64,000 bases of DNA from Legionella_C dresdenensis (lineage in GTDB: Bacteria > Pseudomonadota > Gammaproteobacteria > Legionellales > Legionellaceae): assembly GCF_042649825.1 (NCBI RefSeq), contig NZ_JBHSAB010000019.1:29232-93231 (forward strand), given 5' to 3'. Under the pieces are notes generated by a model. It ran no database searches, was not told the DNA's origin, and saw nothing but the letters and a program-made list of their open reading frames with translations. A program made the position numbers and the translations under genes. This document shows, in pieces, positions 16,529-25,926 of the stretch (position 1 is its first letter; each line of letters opens with the position of its first letter).

Positions 16529-17773
16529 ATGTTAGAAAACGCATTATCTAATAAGTTCAACCACTTATTCTGTAAATACCGAATAAAAAATTATGTTAAT
16601 AAAACATCTGATTATTTAACCAGACACAAATTATTATTGGCTTTTATTATTTGTTTATTAGTACCAGGAATTGAGAATCTTCCTAAAATTGGCGTGCCTT
16701 TTTTTGCCATTGTAGATTCGACAACATCGATACCCTTAAAATTGTTCTATATAGGAAGCATCCTGGTTGTTTCAATGATGCTAACCAATGCTCAAGCCAA
16801 TTTTATTAAAGGTGGTCCATTAAGAGATTATTTAACAAGTTTTGATATCGCAATTGACGTCCATAAAAAAATCGATTTTATCGTATTAGCGCTGTCCATT
16901 AATTTAATTTGGCTTCCGATTGCTTTAGGAGCGGGTTTTATCTACACTGCATCAACCAATGCTTGGATGGGGCTTTCCCTTTCCTGTTTATATGCCTCGT
17001 TTATCGCTAATTACTTAGTCTTATTACTAAACAATTTATACGGCAATAGAAAAAACATGCTACTGCTGCTTCTCAATTTAATGGCTATTGCGTTTATTTC
17101 CTCATCAGCAATGACTTTAATCCATTTTGCAGGCGCAGTTCTTTCAAGTTTGTTTAGCGTCATGCTTTTTTGGAAAACGGAACCTGCAGATAAAATTACC
17201 AAAACAGTGCAATTGGCTAAAAAGCAATATAAAAAGCAATCGAGTAATTCATTAAAACGTAATTTTATCATCCAATATGCAGTGTATAAGCAGCATAAAA
17301 GAATATTCCTTACCAGAATACTGACCTCGGGACTGATTAGCCCTTTTTTAATCTACTTAACCGCAGTAGAGCATTTTAGCCGGGATAAGTCAGGATTTTT
17401 TATCACTCTTTCAGGGTTAAATACCTATACCCTATCCACATTGTTCTCAGTTTTTCAACAAGCGGAAAATCAGTATCAGTTATTTCATACCCTATTCCCC
17501 TACCAAAATCAGTTTAAGCATACCAAAGAAATCATCCTGACTTTTGCTCTTTTGATGATTTCTGCGTTACCGTTTCTAATCTATTTAGCTCTAGACCAAA
17601 CCAATCTGTTTATGGTCATTTTTATGGTTTTTCTCACTAGCTTCATCCCACTCGCTATCAATAGAAGTTTATATAAATATTCTCTTCGCTTTTGTTTATT
17701 GGCTTCGTTAATCAATTGCGTGGCATGGGGAATCGCTCAATATTGGATATTAGGAGGTATTTTTGAACAGTAA
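16529..17773 (+). CDS. Membrane permease of an ABC transporter (DUF6136-like)
   Basis: A 414-residue integral membrane protein with about ten hydrophobic helices (for example LLLAFIICLLVPGI, FIVLALSINLIWLPIALGAGFIY, MLLLLLNLMAIAFISSSAM, IILTFALLMISALPFLIYLAL). AGAGG stands 5 bases before the ATG. Its last 11 bases overlap the ATP-binding gene, so the two form one transporter, presumably an exporter since no binding protein is present. The sequence may belong to DUF6136 but I cannot confirm that. The substrate is unknown. Confidence 0.7.
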   Translation: MLENALSNKFNHLFCKYRIKNYVNKTSDYLTRHKLLLAFIICLLVPGIENLPKIGVPFFAIVDSTTSIPLKLFYIGSILVVSMMLTNAQANFIKGGPLRDYLTSFDIAIDVHKKIDFIVLALSINLIWLPIALGAGFIYTASTNAWMGLSLSCLYASFIANYLVLLLNNLYGNRKNMLLLLLNLMAIAFISSSAMTLIHFAGAVLSSLFSVMLFWKTEPADKITKTVQLAKKQYKKQSSNSLKRNFIIQYAVYKQHKRIFLTRILTSGLISPFLIYLTAVEHFSRDKSGFFITLSGLNTYTLSTLFSVFQQAENQYQLFHTLFPYQNQFKHTKEIILTFALLMISALPFLIYLALDQTNLFMVIFMVFLTSFIPLAINRSLYKYSLRFCLLASLINCVAWGIAQYWILGGIFEQ

Positions 17774-18395
17774 TATAGGCTTAACCAATGTCTGCAAAAA
17801 TTACGGACATAATCAAATTTTGCACATGGTTACTTATCAATTTACGAAAGATATTTATCATATCATTGGCAGTAATGGGGCAGGCAAATCCACACTTTTG
17901 CGTCTTTTAGCGGGCTTGGAATGTCCTGATTCAGGCACTGTAATGCTTAATGATAGCTTGGCAGTAAACGCGCAGAATATAATGGCCAGGAATATCCATT
18001 ATGTTCCCGATGACCTTGAGATCTATCCTTTTTTAACGGGCCTTGAGTTTATTAACTGGATTGGTAAAGCCCGGGTAAGCAATAACCATGAAATCGAAAC
18101 CATTATTACCAATTTTCAATTAAACCAACACTTGAATACTAAAATTTCAGCGATGTCGCTTGGTACTAAAAAGAAATTTATTTTAGCGACAGCGCTAATG
18201 GGAACCCCTGATTTTATCATTTTAGATGAGCCGCTGAATGGCCTGGATCAACATTCGCAATTGGTTCTGCTCAACAGTCTTAAAGATAAAGCAAAGCAAT
18301 GCGGGCTTATTTTAACTTGCCATGAAAAGGACAAGGCATATCAGTTACAGCCAAGGACATTGCAATTAGCCAATCAACAGTTAACTGAATCATAG
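17763..18395 (+). CDS. ABC transporter ATP-binding protein
   Basis: A 210-residue nucleotide-binding domain with Walker A GSNGAGKSTLLRLLAG (about residue 38), signature SLGTKKKFILATALMG in place of the usual LSGGQ, Walker B FIILDEPLNGLD, and the switch His in LTCHEKD. The KKK signature variant is common in exporters of the CcmA type, and 210 residues is the usual length. Start is TTG (17763), overlapping the permease gene. The subunit would power export by the preceding membrane protein. Confidence 0.85.
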   Translation: MNSNIGLTNVCKNYGHNQILHMVTYQFTKDIYHIIGSNGAGKSTLLRLLAGLECPDSGTVMLNDSLAVNAQNIMARNIHYVPDDLEIYPFLTGLEFINWIGKARVSNNHEIETIITNFQLNQHLNTKISAMSLGTKKKFILATALMGTPDFIILDEPLNGLDQHSQLVLLNSLKDKAKQCGLILTCHEKDKAYQLQPRTLQLANQQLTES

Positions 18396-18469
18396 CCAGG
18401 GAATGGATTAACCAGCCATTTAAAATGGTGTCTCATGGTTGCTTTATTAATTGATCTGCATCTACGCTT

Positions 18470-20107
18470 TTAATCGTTAGGCGGGGTATAAACAACTGTT
18501 TTATTTCGGCCGGTATTTTTAGCCTCGTAAAGCGCTAAATCACTGCCATTTATAAGTTCATTTATAGTTTTCCCATGTTGAGGATAAATTACCACTCCAA
18601 TTGAAATAGTAATTGTCGGCAATGCATTTCCTCCATAACGAACATGAATTTCACTAACTGCTTTATGAAGCTCATTAGTACGCCGTTCTATCGCGTCTAA
18701 CTCGATTTCAGGCAATATCACGATAAATTCTTCTCCGCCATAACGACAGGCAATATCAGCTTTACGTATAAAATTTTTCAAGGTATTAGCAAATGCCTGG
18801 AGAACCATATCACCTGCTTCATGACCGAATCGATCGTTAAATGATTTAAAATGATCGATATCAATCATTAATAGCGCCAAAGAAGCTGAATTGCGTGCAC
18901 AGCGGCTTAACTCCCTTTCTAATGTCTCTCCTAAATAACGGCGATTATATAATCCGGTAAGCGCGTCGCGAAATGATTGTATGCTTAGGGCTTCTCGAAG
19001 TCTGATATTGGATAGACCAAGTGCAATTTGCTCAGAAATCATTTCATAAAGGAGATCGTTTTTCGACTCTAATAGTTCAGGATTGTCGTTTTCTAACTCT
19101 AAATAGAGCAATCCAAGAATATCGCTTTGAGCATACAGAGGCATGCAAATATAAGGCCGACAGTTCTCTTTGGACTTATGGTGACAAATTAAACCTCTAT
19201 TAGAACCAAAAACTTTATAAACAGTTCCTCGTCTTAACGCAAAGCACTCATCAGGTTTGATTATTTTCTCAATAGATTGAAGAGCTCCCCAGGTACTCAT
19301 TGCCTCTAAATAGTTTCGGGATGGATGCATGAGGTAGAGCACACCCCCGACACCAGGCAATAATTGCTCAGTATACTGACGAATCAATTGATACGCTTCT
19401 TCAATATACAAACAGGTTTGTAATGAAGAACTTAGCTCTTTTAATAGCAGCATTTCATGATTACGGGCATTTAGGGCTTGTAAAGCAGATTCCAGCGTTT
19501 GATTTGCCTCGGTTAATTTTTTAGTAATTTCAATTTGTGCGGACGTTTTCTGCTGGCCTTGATCGATTTCTGAATATAAATCAAGATTCTTAATTGCTAA
19601 CGAAGTACTATCGGCTAAAGCCTAGAGAAATTTAAGTTGCTGTTCAGTAGGATGATAATTTTCCGCCCAATAAGTGCCGATAGCGCCTATTGGAGAGTTT
19701 TTTCTAATTGGAACCATAGCTAAACTTTTTACAAAAGTAGGCCGGTAAGCATCAGCAGGAACTCTGGAATCGGAATAAATGTCTTCAATGACAACCGATT
19801 CGCCATGGAGCATGACCCAGCCGCTGATACACATCGCCATTGGAAAACGTTTTCCCTTCCATAAGGGACCAATAGCATCCTCATCAGCGTAATAACAATT
19901 CTCTTTATCCCTTAACACAAAAGTAGCGCCATCCGCGTTTGTTAACCGTCGAGCCGCTTTCCGAACAATAAACATTATCGTTTCAAGATCTGAAGCTGAT
20001 GATAAGTTTTGAACAACCTCTAATAAAACATTAGTGGGCTCGCTTAAATGAGAAGCATCCGCAGAACCGTGCGTCATAAGAGAGCTATTTTGTGAGGGTA
20101 TAAGCAT
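18470..20107 (-). pseudogene. GAF-GAF-GGDEF diguanylate cyclase split by an in-frame TAG
   Basis: The segments 20107-19622 (161 residues, one GAF domain) and 19453-18470 are in the same frame; the only interruption is TAG at 19622-19624. Read as one, the protein has 545 codons: GAF (LETIMFIVRKAARRLTNADGATFVL ... IGAIGTYWA), a coiled coil (ISKKLTEANQTLESALQ-like), a second GAF with cysteines, and GGDEF with the intact active site CRYGGEEFIVILPEIE and DALTGLYNRRYL. Such enzymes make cyclic di-GMP. After the stop the GAF sequence resumes as ALADSTSLAIKNLDLY; a CAG to TAG change (Gln) would explain it. The second half could still be made from the ATG at 19453 as a GAF-GGDEF protein. Confidence 0.8.
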
Positions 20108-20289
20108 ATTTAATACTATAATTACACTTATATTAACTATAGCATAAATTTATTGGCTTACTTAAACTTACCCCCTGACTATGCTAAAACACGCTTGGTA
20201 AATCTTGTTGGTGTATAAGCTAGCTCTATAAATAAATACAATATTATGGAATAATTGTAAGCCAATTTTATCAATATTTTGCTATATAT

Positions 20290-20778
20290 ATGAAAATAAA
20301 GACAATTCAATTATTAATTTTTATTTTTTTTCCGGTTAGTTTATTTGCTAATGGAGCGGCCTGCTCTTTACCAAGCGGTATTAATGTAGACACTACCCAA
20401 CGAATTTTAAATATTTGTAAATCCGGCACTGTTATTAAAACTTTTAAAATAGCTCTGGGATATAATGGCGTCGGTAAAAAAAGAGCTGGTGATAATAAAA
20501 CCCCAATTGGTTTATATGGGCTAGCTTATCCGAGAAAATCCAGTCAATTTGATGTCTTTATACCAATTCTCTATCCGACTACGAAACAATTAGCTGCCGG
20601 GTATACAGGGAGAGATGTCGGAATCCATGGACCAACGCAATCATCGGGTTTGTTTGGCTGGTTAAACAACTTACCCTATTCTACACGTGGGTGCATTGCT
20701 GTTGGCAAAAATAATTATATTGAGTATGTAGCTAATTGGGTAAAAGCTAATCCTGGAACAAAAGTTTTGATTATTTAA
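20290..20778 (+). CDS. L,D-transpeptidase (YkuD domain), exported
   Basis: A 162-residue protein with a signal peptide (IKTIQLLIFIFFPVSLFA) and a small YkuD domain: TPIGLYGL, then GIHGP near residue 118 and the catalytic STRGCIAV near residue 138, with Cys as nucleophile. L,D-transpeptidases form 3-3 crosslinks in peptidoglycan or attach lipoproteins in the periplasm; small members also hydrolyse crosslinks. No PG-binding domain is present. Legionellales encode several of these. The assignment is sure at family level. Confidence 0.85.
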   Translation: MKIKTIQLLIFIFFPVSLFANGAACSLPSGINVDTTQRILNICKSGTVIKTFKIALGYNGVGKKRAGDNKTPIGLYGLAYPRKSSQFDVFIPILYPTTKQLAAGYTGRDVGIHGPTQSSGLFGWLNNLPYSTRGCIAVGKNNYIEYVANWVKANPGTKVLII

Positions 20779-20826
20779 GTGGCAAAATTATTAGCAACAG
20801 TAAGGTCGAGCCAGGAGTTAAAGCAA

Positions 20827-21459
20827 ATGACAACGCTAAAGCAAACCAACCATAAACGCGCAGAAAAGACCCTGCATAATATACTCCCTTATGACGGCAC
20901 AGTGCATTATTATGGAGCTATTATGTCCCGACTCATGGCTGATGATTTTTACAATGCCTTAATGCAAGACATTCAATGGAAAAATGATGAAGCAATTATT
21001 TATGGAAAAAAAATAATTACGAAACGTAAAGTTGCATGGTATGCCGAGCACCCTTTTTCCTATACCTATTCAAAAATAACTAAAACAGCCGAACCCTGGA
21101 TCCCTATTCTCAAAGAACTAAAAAGTGTGGTGGAAAAGGAATGCGGAGAAACTTATAACTCATGCCTTCTTAATCTCTATCATGATGGCAACGAAGGGAT
21201 GGCATGGCATAGTGATGCTGAAAAAGATTTGAAGAAAAATGGGGCGATAGGCTCACTTAGTTTTGGTGCCGAGCGTAAGTTTTCATTTAAACATAAAAAT
21301 ACAAAAGAAATTGTTTCAACAATACTTCAGCATGGCAGCTTATTAGTGATGAAGGATTCAACTCAGAGCCACTGGCTTCACCGTTTGCCGCCAACAAAAA
21401 GAGAGTGCACGCCCCGAATTAATTTAACGTTCCGAACTATAATTAATAATCTTCGGTAG
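20827..21459 (+). CDS. alkB: AlkB-type 2-oxoglutarate/Fe(II) dioxygenase
   Basis: Start chosen at ATG 20827, with AGGAG 9 bases upstream; a GTG at 20779 directly behind the previous stop has none. The 210-residue enzyme carries the iron ligands HSD in GMAWHSDAEKDL and His in SHWLHRLPPTK, and the 2-oxoglutarate-binding R-x-NLTFR at the end. These fit the AlkB family that demethylates 1-methyladenine and 3-methylcytosine in nucleic acids; the overall form is closer to AlkB2/3-like proteins. It follows the transpeptidase by 48 bases. Confidence 0.85.
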   Translation: MTTLKQTNHKRAEKTLHNILPYDGTVHYYGAIMSRLMADDFYNALMQDIQWKNDEAIIYGKKIITKRKVAWYAEHPFSYTYSKITKTAEPWIPILKELKSVVEKECGETYNSCLLNLYHDGNEGMAWHSDAEKDLKKNGAIGSLSFGAERKFSFKHKNTKEIVSTILQHGSLLVMKDSTQSHWLHRLPPTKRECTPRINLTFRTIINNLR

Positions 21460-21492
21460 AGTGCGGCTTGAGGTTCTGTTGGATTCTCATTA

Positions 21493-22437
21493 ATGAGTAA
21501 TTATAATAAACAAGTATTAAAGCATCCAGACTTTTATCTCGTTGCATTCATTAAGGATTTAGCTAGGCCTGGCATCCTTTTTATTCACGGTGGACCAGGA
21601 TTTCATTGTGGGATATTAGAATATTTAATAGAGCATCATAAGCTTTTCGAAACCTTTAATTACAATATTATTCTGTATGATCAGCGAAATTGTGGAAGGT
21701 CGAAAAAAACCTCCGATCTTGTACTGCATCAGGATAATGTAACAGATCTGGAAGAAATAATATCATTTATAACATATACGTGTAATCTGCAAATAGGTAT
21801 ATTAGTGGGCCATAGTTATGGCGCCAAGCTGTTGTACGATAGTTATAAAAAATTTTCGCCGCAAATTCCCGGGGTTTTTCTCTCAACCAGTAGAACAATA
21901 CTTACGCCCAGATTAAATAATTTAATGCTTGACCTGACATACTTAAAGAAAAATCATCCGAACGCATATGAAAGAATTTATGATAAACTGGAAGAATTTG
22001 ATTTGGATAAGCTATGGGAAATTACAGAAGATCTTGCACCATTATTTCAAAAAAATAGCGAAAGAGACTTTTTTTATTGGTCAAATTTGAAATACTACAA
22101 CATAGTTAAAGATGTTCAGAAAAAAATAAATTTACCCATTAATAACAATGTATTTATGAATGTAAGAAAAGAACTTTATTCCAATATATCAAATTTTCCA
22201 GTAGAAATTGATAAGCTTGGCATTCCTAAATTATGGATAAATGGTTTTCATGATTTTATTATGAATGGTCATCAGTCTAGTGAGGAATTAAATTCAAAAA
22301 TTATTACATTTTATAAATCCTCACACTATCCTCATATTGAAGAAAACCTCTATTTCTGTGAGGTTTTAAATAAATTTATTCAAGATAATTTTTATAATGA
22401 GGTGGCTCCCATTATAGAACCACCGTCAATTCCTTAG
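21493..22437 (+). CDS. Alpha/beta hydrolase, proline iminopeptidase-like (S33)
   Basis: The 314-residue product has the oxyanion motif FIHGGPGFHCG, the S33 signature YDQRNCGRS, the nucleophile elbow LVGHSYGAKL (Ser near residue 112), the acid in LWINGFHDFI and the late His in SSHYPHIEE, so the catalytic triad is complete. The S33 family removes N-terminal proline or acts on other small substrates. The middle cap region is AT-rich and divergent. Substrate unknown. A short imperfect hairpin overlaps its 3' end (22401-22424), without a T tract. Confidence 0.8.
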   Translation: MSNYNKQVLKHPDFYLVAFIKDLARPGILFIHGGPGFHCGILEYLIEHHKLFETFNYNIILYDQRNCGRSKKTSDLVLHQDNVTDLEEIISFITYTCNLQIGILVGHSYGAKLLYDSYKKFSPQIPGVFLSTSRTILTPRLNNLMLDLTYLKKNHPNAYERIYDKLEEFDLDKLWEITEDLAPLFQKNSERDFFYWSNLKYYNIVKDVQKKINLPINNNVFMNVRKELYSNISNFPVEIDKLGIPKLWINGFHDFIMNGHQSSEELNSKIITFYKSSHYPHIEENLYFCEVLNKFIQDNFYNEVAPIIEPPSIP

Positions 22438-22574
22438 AGGCTTTTTTGTTGAACTTACCTTTACACTCCTTCTTATTAATTTTAAAAAATGCGAGTTTGA
22501 ACTTGTATTATAAGCTTCCAAACTTATAAACATTTTTCCCTTATTTGCGAAGCTAACTGCTTTTTTCCCTGCGA

Positions 22575-22606
22575 GAAAATATTTATTTCCCTGTCAAAAT
22601 ATTTTC
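22575..22606. repeat. AT-rich inverted repeat upstream of the response regulator gene
   Basis: GAAAATATTT (22575-22584) and AAATATTTTC (22597-22606) form a perfect 10-base inverted repeat with a 12-base loop. The word TTGAACTT also recurs three times in this 390-base gap (near 22449, 22496 and 22618). No gene is visible between 22438 and 22826. The role is unknown. Confidence 0.4.
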
Positions 22607-22715
22607 TTTTCCTAATGTTGAACTTGTAATCCATTTTATTTAATCCTAAATAAAATTGTTACTTCAAAAACTACTCCGTAACAACTTTATGGAGCGAATT
22701 ATAATTACACTTTAT

Positions 22716-22793
22716 TTAAAGTCAATAGTGTATTTACACTTATATATCCATTTTTTTGTTATTTATTTTAATTTAGTGTAGAATTGACTTTAA
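22716..22793 (+). promoter_or_regulatory. Predicted promoter with symmetric operator
   Basis: A likely sigma-70 promoter reads TTGTTA (22756) - 17 bases - TAGAAT (22779). A perfect 11-base inverted repeat flanks it: TTAAAGTCAAT at 22716-22726 and ATTGACTTTAA at 22783-22793, the right arm covering the -10/start region. Between them is the palindrome AGTGTATTTACACT (22727-22740), and AGTGTA recurs at 22775. This layout suits autoregulation by the HTH protein encoded second in the operon downstream. Confidence 0.55.
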
Positions 22794-22825
22794 TTTCTAC
22801 AAACCTGCTTTTCTAAGAGATAGAT

Positions 22826-23548
22826 GTGTTAGCCTATACAAAACCTAAAATTGTTTTATTAGACGATGATCGTTCATTGTTAGATGTCGTTCATTATTAT
22901 TTAAATGAAAAATTTCAGGCAGAGGTCAAAGTTGAGGCGTTTTCAAAGAGCTATGACTTCATTTCCTATATTGAGGAAAACTGTTATTTGCCAGAAACAC
23001 CTACTGAAATATTAGGCTCTTTTTATGCCAATCCCATTAATAAAACCGAAATTATTAAAACATTAAAGGATTTATCCGTATTACCGGGCATCCTGGTTCT
23101 GGATCAGGAGCTTCGCGGTGAGGATGTAACAGGTATAGATCTGAGCGCAACGATCAGGGAGTATTTTCCAACATCTTTTATTTGTATGCTCACAAGCAAT
23201 GTTCCGGATCATACCGCAATAAAATTACATAATAATCACAATATCGATTTGTTTGTGGACAAGAAGGATACCGATGCCATTCATAATCTTTACCTGTATT
23301 TGTCAAAACATATTGATAGCCTAAAGATGAAATACCCTATTGATCCCATTGATATTTTTGGCAAAACAGGTAATCTGGAATCTAGCCTGTATATTCAAAA
23401 TAGAAAAACGCTATTAGAGAATAGTAATCCGCTTTGCTTTTTAACGCTTAATGAAAATGGCGACATGGCAATTATGCAGGATAATTACTCTATAACATTT
23501 TGGCAATATAATCCTACTACAAGTCAATTTATCGCATATGAATACTAA
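22826..23548 (+). CDS. Atypical response-regulator receiver protein
   Basis: A 240-residue protein starting at GTG. It opens with the acidic pocket KIVLLDDDRSLLDVV of receiver domains; the phosphoacceptor Asp is in GILVLDQELRGEDVTGIDL near residue 92, later than the usual position 52-57 because of an inserted 40-residue segment; MLTSN and the conserved Lys (LFVDKKDTD) follow. About 90 extra C-terminal residues are unassigned. Its stop overlaps the next gene by 11 bases, so phosphorylation may control that HTH protein. No histidine kinase lies nearby. Confidence 0.7.
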   Translation: MLAYTKPKIVLLDDDRSLLDVVHYYLNEKFQAEVKVEAFSKSYDFISYIEENCYLPETPTEILGSFYANPINKTEIIKTLKDLSVLPGILVLDQELRGEDVTGIDLSATIREYFPTSFICMLTSNVPDHTAIKLHNNHNIDLFVDKKDTDAIHNLYLYLSKHIDSLKMKYPIDPIDIFGKTGNLESSLYIQNRKTLLENSNPLCFLTLNENGDMAIMQDNYSITFWQYNPTTSQFIAYEY

Positions 23549-24155
23549 TGAAATCTCAAATGTATTAAGTGGTCTGTCCCCTGCTCAGCGAGTAAAATAC
23601 ATAAGACAGAAACTTCTTAAGCAAAATCAACAGACTTTTTGTGAGGATGGTATTGTTCGCTCAGGAACATTAAAATCCATTGAAAGTGAACGAATGAAAA
23701 TTGGGCCTAAAATAGCTGAAAGGCTGATCCATAAATTAAATCTTGAGGGCATAATATGCGATGTTAATCTTTTTTTGGCTCAAAATAATCCGTGTAATAT
23801 AACTATTGATAACTCAAGAAAAGAACTTATTGGCCAGACAACAAGTGATTTGGAAGTAATCAGGCAGAAAATAACTCAATTACTGCCCATTAATATTACG
23901 ACCGATGAGTATGCGCCCTTTATTCCTGCCAACACAATATTATTAACTCGAGAAGCAAATACACAGGATTTAAATCAATTCAATCAAACATTATGCTTTA
24001 TTAAAGGCGATAAATCTTCTTTATATTATTTAACTTTTCTTAATGAACAAGAGTTAACGGCAGAAATAAATAATAAAAAAATCTCGATATCAACTAATAT
24101 TGTCGATTTTTGCTCGATTTATATTGTTGAAATTGTTTATATAAAACCCCGGTAA
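23538..24155 (+). CDS. XRE-like HTH protein, possibly with S24/LexA-like C-terminal domain
   Basis: The 205-residue product begins with an HTH-like region (AQRVKYIRQKLLKQNQQTFCEDG, then GTLKSIESERMKIGPKIAERLIHKL), with the central turn longer than usual. The C-terminal half (IPANTILLTREAN ... LCFIKGDKSSLYYLTFL) resembles the beta-rich S24/LexA-like domain of CI-type repressors, but I see no clear Ser-Lys dyad. It is translationally coupled to the receiver protein, and is the natural candidate to bind the symmetric sites upstream of the operon. Confidence 0.55.
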   Translation: MNTNEISNVLSGLSPAQRVKYIRQKLLKQNQQTFCEDGIVRSGTLKSIESERMKIGPKIAERLIHKLNLEGIICDVNLFLAQNNPCNITIDNSRKELIGQTTSDLEVIRQKITQLLPINITTDEYAPFIPANTILLTREANTQDLNQFNQTLCFIKGDKSSLYYLTFLNEQELTAEINNKKISISTNIVDFCSIYIVEIVYIKPR

Positions 24156-24261
24156 TGGATTTGATTGACGAACGGCCTAGAGAAGCCTCGTAACTCCGAT
24201 TCATTACATTATTATGATTTTTTTGTTATAATGGACGCCAATAAATTTAAATACTAACAGT

Positions 24262-25458
24262 ATGAGTCTTAAAAATTTTTTCAATTCAGGTAATTTACCA
24301 GGTACTATCTTAAAGGATCTAAATTATTTTTTACATTTTATGCAGGAAAATAGATTTAAGACCACTGGTAAAAAAGGGTTATTACCAAATCATTGTTTGC
24401 CTATAATCAACTCAAATATGAGTCATCCATTAAAGTTAACACTGAAGCGGGAGCAGCAACTATCTTACCCTCATATTAATGCGCTTTACTTATTAACAAG
24501 AAATCTTGGCCTTATCCATATAGAACAAATTAAAAACAGCCGATTTTTGACGGCTAACAATGAGGTGATAGCGGTATGGAATAACCTGACCGAAATAGAA
24601 CAATACCTTAATTTAATGCAAGCCTGGCTGTTTTATTGTGACGAACGTCTAATCTCTAAAGGGAAAAAATCCAGTTTTCCAAGTATATTGGATACTGTTT
24701 GCTATTTTTTAAAGATACGCTTGGAGCAAGAGTGGAAGATTAAAAACACTAACCAGCAAAAATGGGAATTTTACGCTACCCCACCATACAGTATTGCTCT
24801 AATGGAAATGTTTGGTTTCATTGATATTACTGATAATGAACAACACACCGAATCATGGCTGATTTCTAACATCACTGTAAATAATTATGGGAAATCCTGG
24901 GCGAATCTGTTGAATAAATTTAAGAGATTGGAAGATGAATCAGATTTTTGTATACATAGGGAATCAAACGATGATAAATCTGCAAAGCAGTTTTATCAAG
25001 AACTAAGTTCTATGGCTCCTCAATGGCAGTCCCTTTTTAGACCGCCAAAAAAGGTAACAGAAGAAGGTATGCACTTTTTTAAGGTATCTCTTTCTAAAGA
25101 TGTATGGCGCAGGATCAGCATCCCAGGTATAGAAACATTGGATGTTTTAGCCAGTTTTATATTACATGTATTTAAATTTGACGAAGACCATCTGTATCAA
25201 TTTACCTATACGGATAAATTTGGCTCTTTACAAACTATCGAGAGTGGCGATAAATATTTTTGGATAACAGCCTCCCCCAACGAAGTAAAAATTGGTGATA
25301 TAGATATTTTTATAGGTGATTCATTAGAGTTTTTATTTGATTTCGGTGATTGCTGGCGATTCAATGTTCAGCTTGAACAAATTGATAATAGTTCTAAGAA
25401 TAAGAAAATAAAACTTATTGAGTCAGCCGGGAGAGCGCCCAGGCAATATACCTATTAA
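24262..25458 (+). CDS. pRiA4b ORF-3 family protein
   Basis: The C-terminal 130 residues match the pRiA4b ORF-3 (IS1096-type) domain: FKVSLSKDVWRRISIPGIETL, HLYQFTYTDKFG, IGDSLEFLFDFGDCWRFNVQLEQ. In other family members the domain ends with a GxGAxPPE motif; here it ends GRAPRQYTY, so the tail may be shortened. The N-terminal 250 residues are helical and unassigned. The function of this family is unknown despite its plasmid and IS-linked name. A TATAAT at 24227 could be the promoter's -10. Confidence 0.75.
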   Translation: MSLKNFFNSGNLPGTILKDLNYFLHFMQENRFKTTGKKGLLPNHCLPIINSNMSHPLKLTLKREQQLSYPHINALYLLTRNLGLIHIEQIKNSRFLTANNEVIAVWNNLTEIEQYLNLMQAWLFYCDERLISKGKKSSFPSILDTVCYFLKIRLEQEWKIKNTNQQKWEFYATPPYSIALMEMFGFIDITDNEQHTESWLISNITVNNYGKSWANLLNKFKRLEDESDFCIHRESNDDKSAKQFYQELSSMAPQWQSLFRPPKKVTEEGMHFFKVSLSKDVWRRISIPGIETLDVLASFILHVFKFDEDHLYQFTYTDKFGSLQTIESGDKYFWITASPNEVKIGDIDIFIGDSLEFLFDFGDCWRFNVQLEQIDNSSKNKKIKLIESAGRAPRQYTY

Positions 25459-25522
25459 GCTATCAGGCGCAACAGAGTGTTGGACTTTACAGCGCAACTT
25501 ACACTGATTTAATTAAGCATAG

Positions 25523-25549
25523 GTTGGGCTAAACGACGTGCAGCCCAAC
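25523..25549. repeat. GTTGGGYC-type intergenic hairpin
   Basis: GTTGGGCT ... AGCCCAAC with an 11-base loop, between the pRiA4b protein and a gene remnant. It belongs to a family of related hairpins (consensus GTTGGGTC-loop-GACCCAAC) found in at least six gaps of this window. It may act as a transcription terminator, although a clean T tract is missing. Confidence 0.6.
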
Positions 25550-25664
25550 ATTCCTTTGATAAACCTTGATTACGCATTGTGATCAAAGTTTCATTTTGAT
25601 GGCACAACTGCTATGTTCAATTAATCCAACCTTCAATTGCATAAAATGGAACCTACAAAATTAA

Positions 25665-25877
25665 GTGAGAAACCAATTTACTGAACGCATGCAGGAAATG
25701 AATGCCCTGATTCTTGATTATCCAGTACAAAATTCCTTAACAGGCTCAATGCGGAAAAAAGCAAAAGAAATTGATAATATTGAATTCATGTCCTTGTGGG
25801 CAGGGCAGTCATCGACACTATGTAGAAATATAGCAGCGGGCGAATTAGTAAATTTATTGATGCGAGAGATGGGATAA
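25665..25877 (+). pseudogene. C-terminal remnant of a nitronate monooxygenase
   Basis: The 70 residues from RNQFTERM through YPVQNSLTGSMRKKAKEIDNIEFMSLWAGQSSTLCRNIAAGELVNLL match the last part of 2-nitropropane dioxygenase/nitronate monooxygenase, where IRN-x-F, YPxQN and FMSLWAGQ are conserved. A stop immediately precedes the GTG, and the FMN-binding barrel (over 250 residues) is missing. It is therefore a relic, not an active enzyme. Confidence 0.75.
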
Positions 25878-25888
25878 GGTAATCGTAG

Positions 25889-25916
25889 CCTTGATACAGC
25901 ACAAGCTTAATCAAGG
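25889..25916. repeat. CCTTGAT-type hairpin
   Basis: CCTTGAT (25889-25895) and ATCAAGG (25910-25916) pair around a 14-base loop, directly after GTAG. The same GTAGCCTTGATxCAGC theme recurs near 33519, 60580, 62262 and 63622. It lies between a gene remnant and the convergent gene ending at 25927, where a terminator would be expected. Confidence 0.5.
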
Positions 25917-25926
25917 CCGGAGTTCA

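Noticed and set aside
4773..19624. Alternative genetic code or stop-codon readthrough explaining the in-frame TAA and TAG
   Set aside because: TAA, TAG and TGA all end many intact genes in the window, so two isolated nonsense changes are the simpler explanation.
22401..22424. Imperfect hairpin at the end of the hydrolase gene as terminator
   Set aside because: It lies inside the coding region and is not followed by a T tract.
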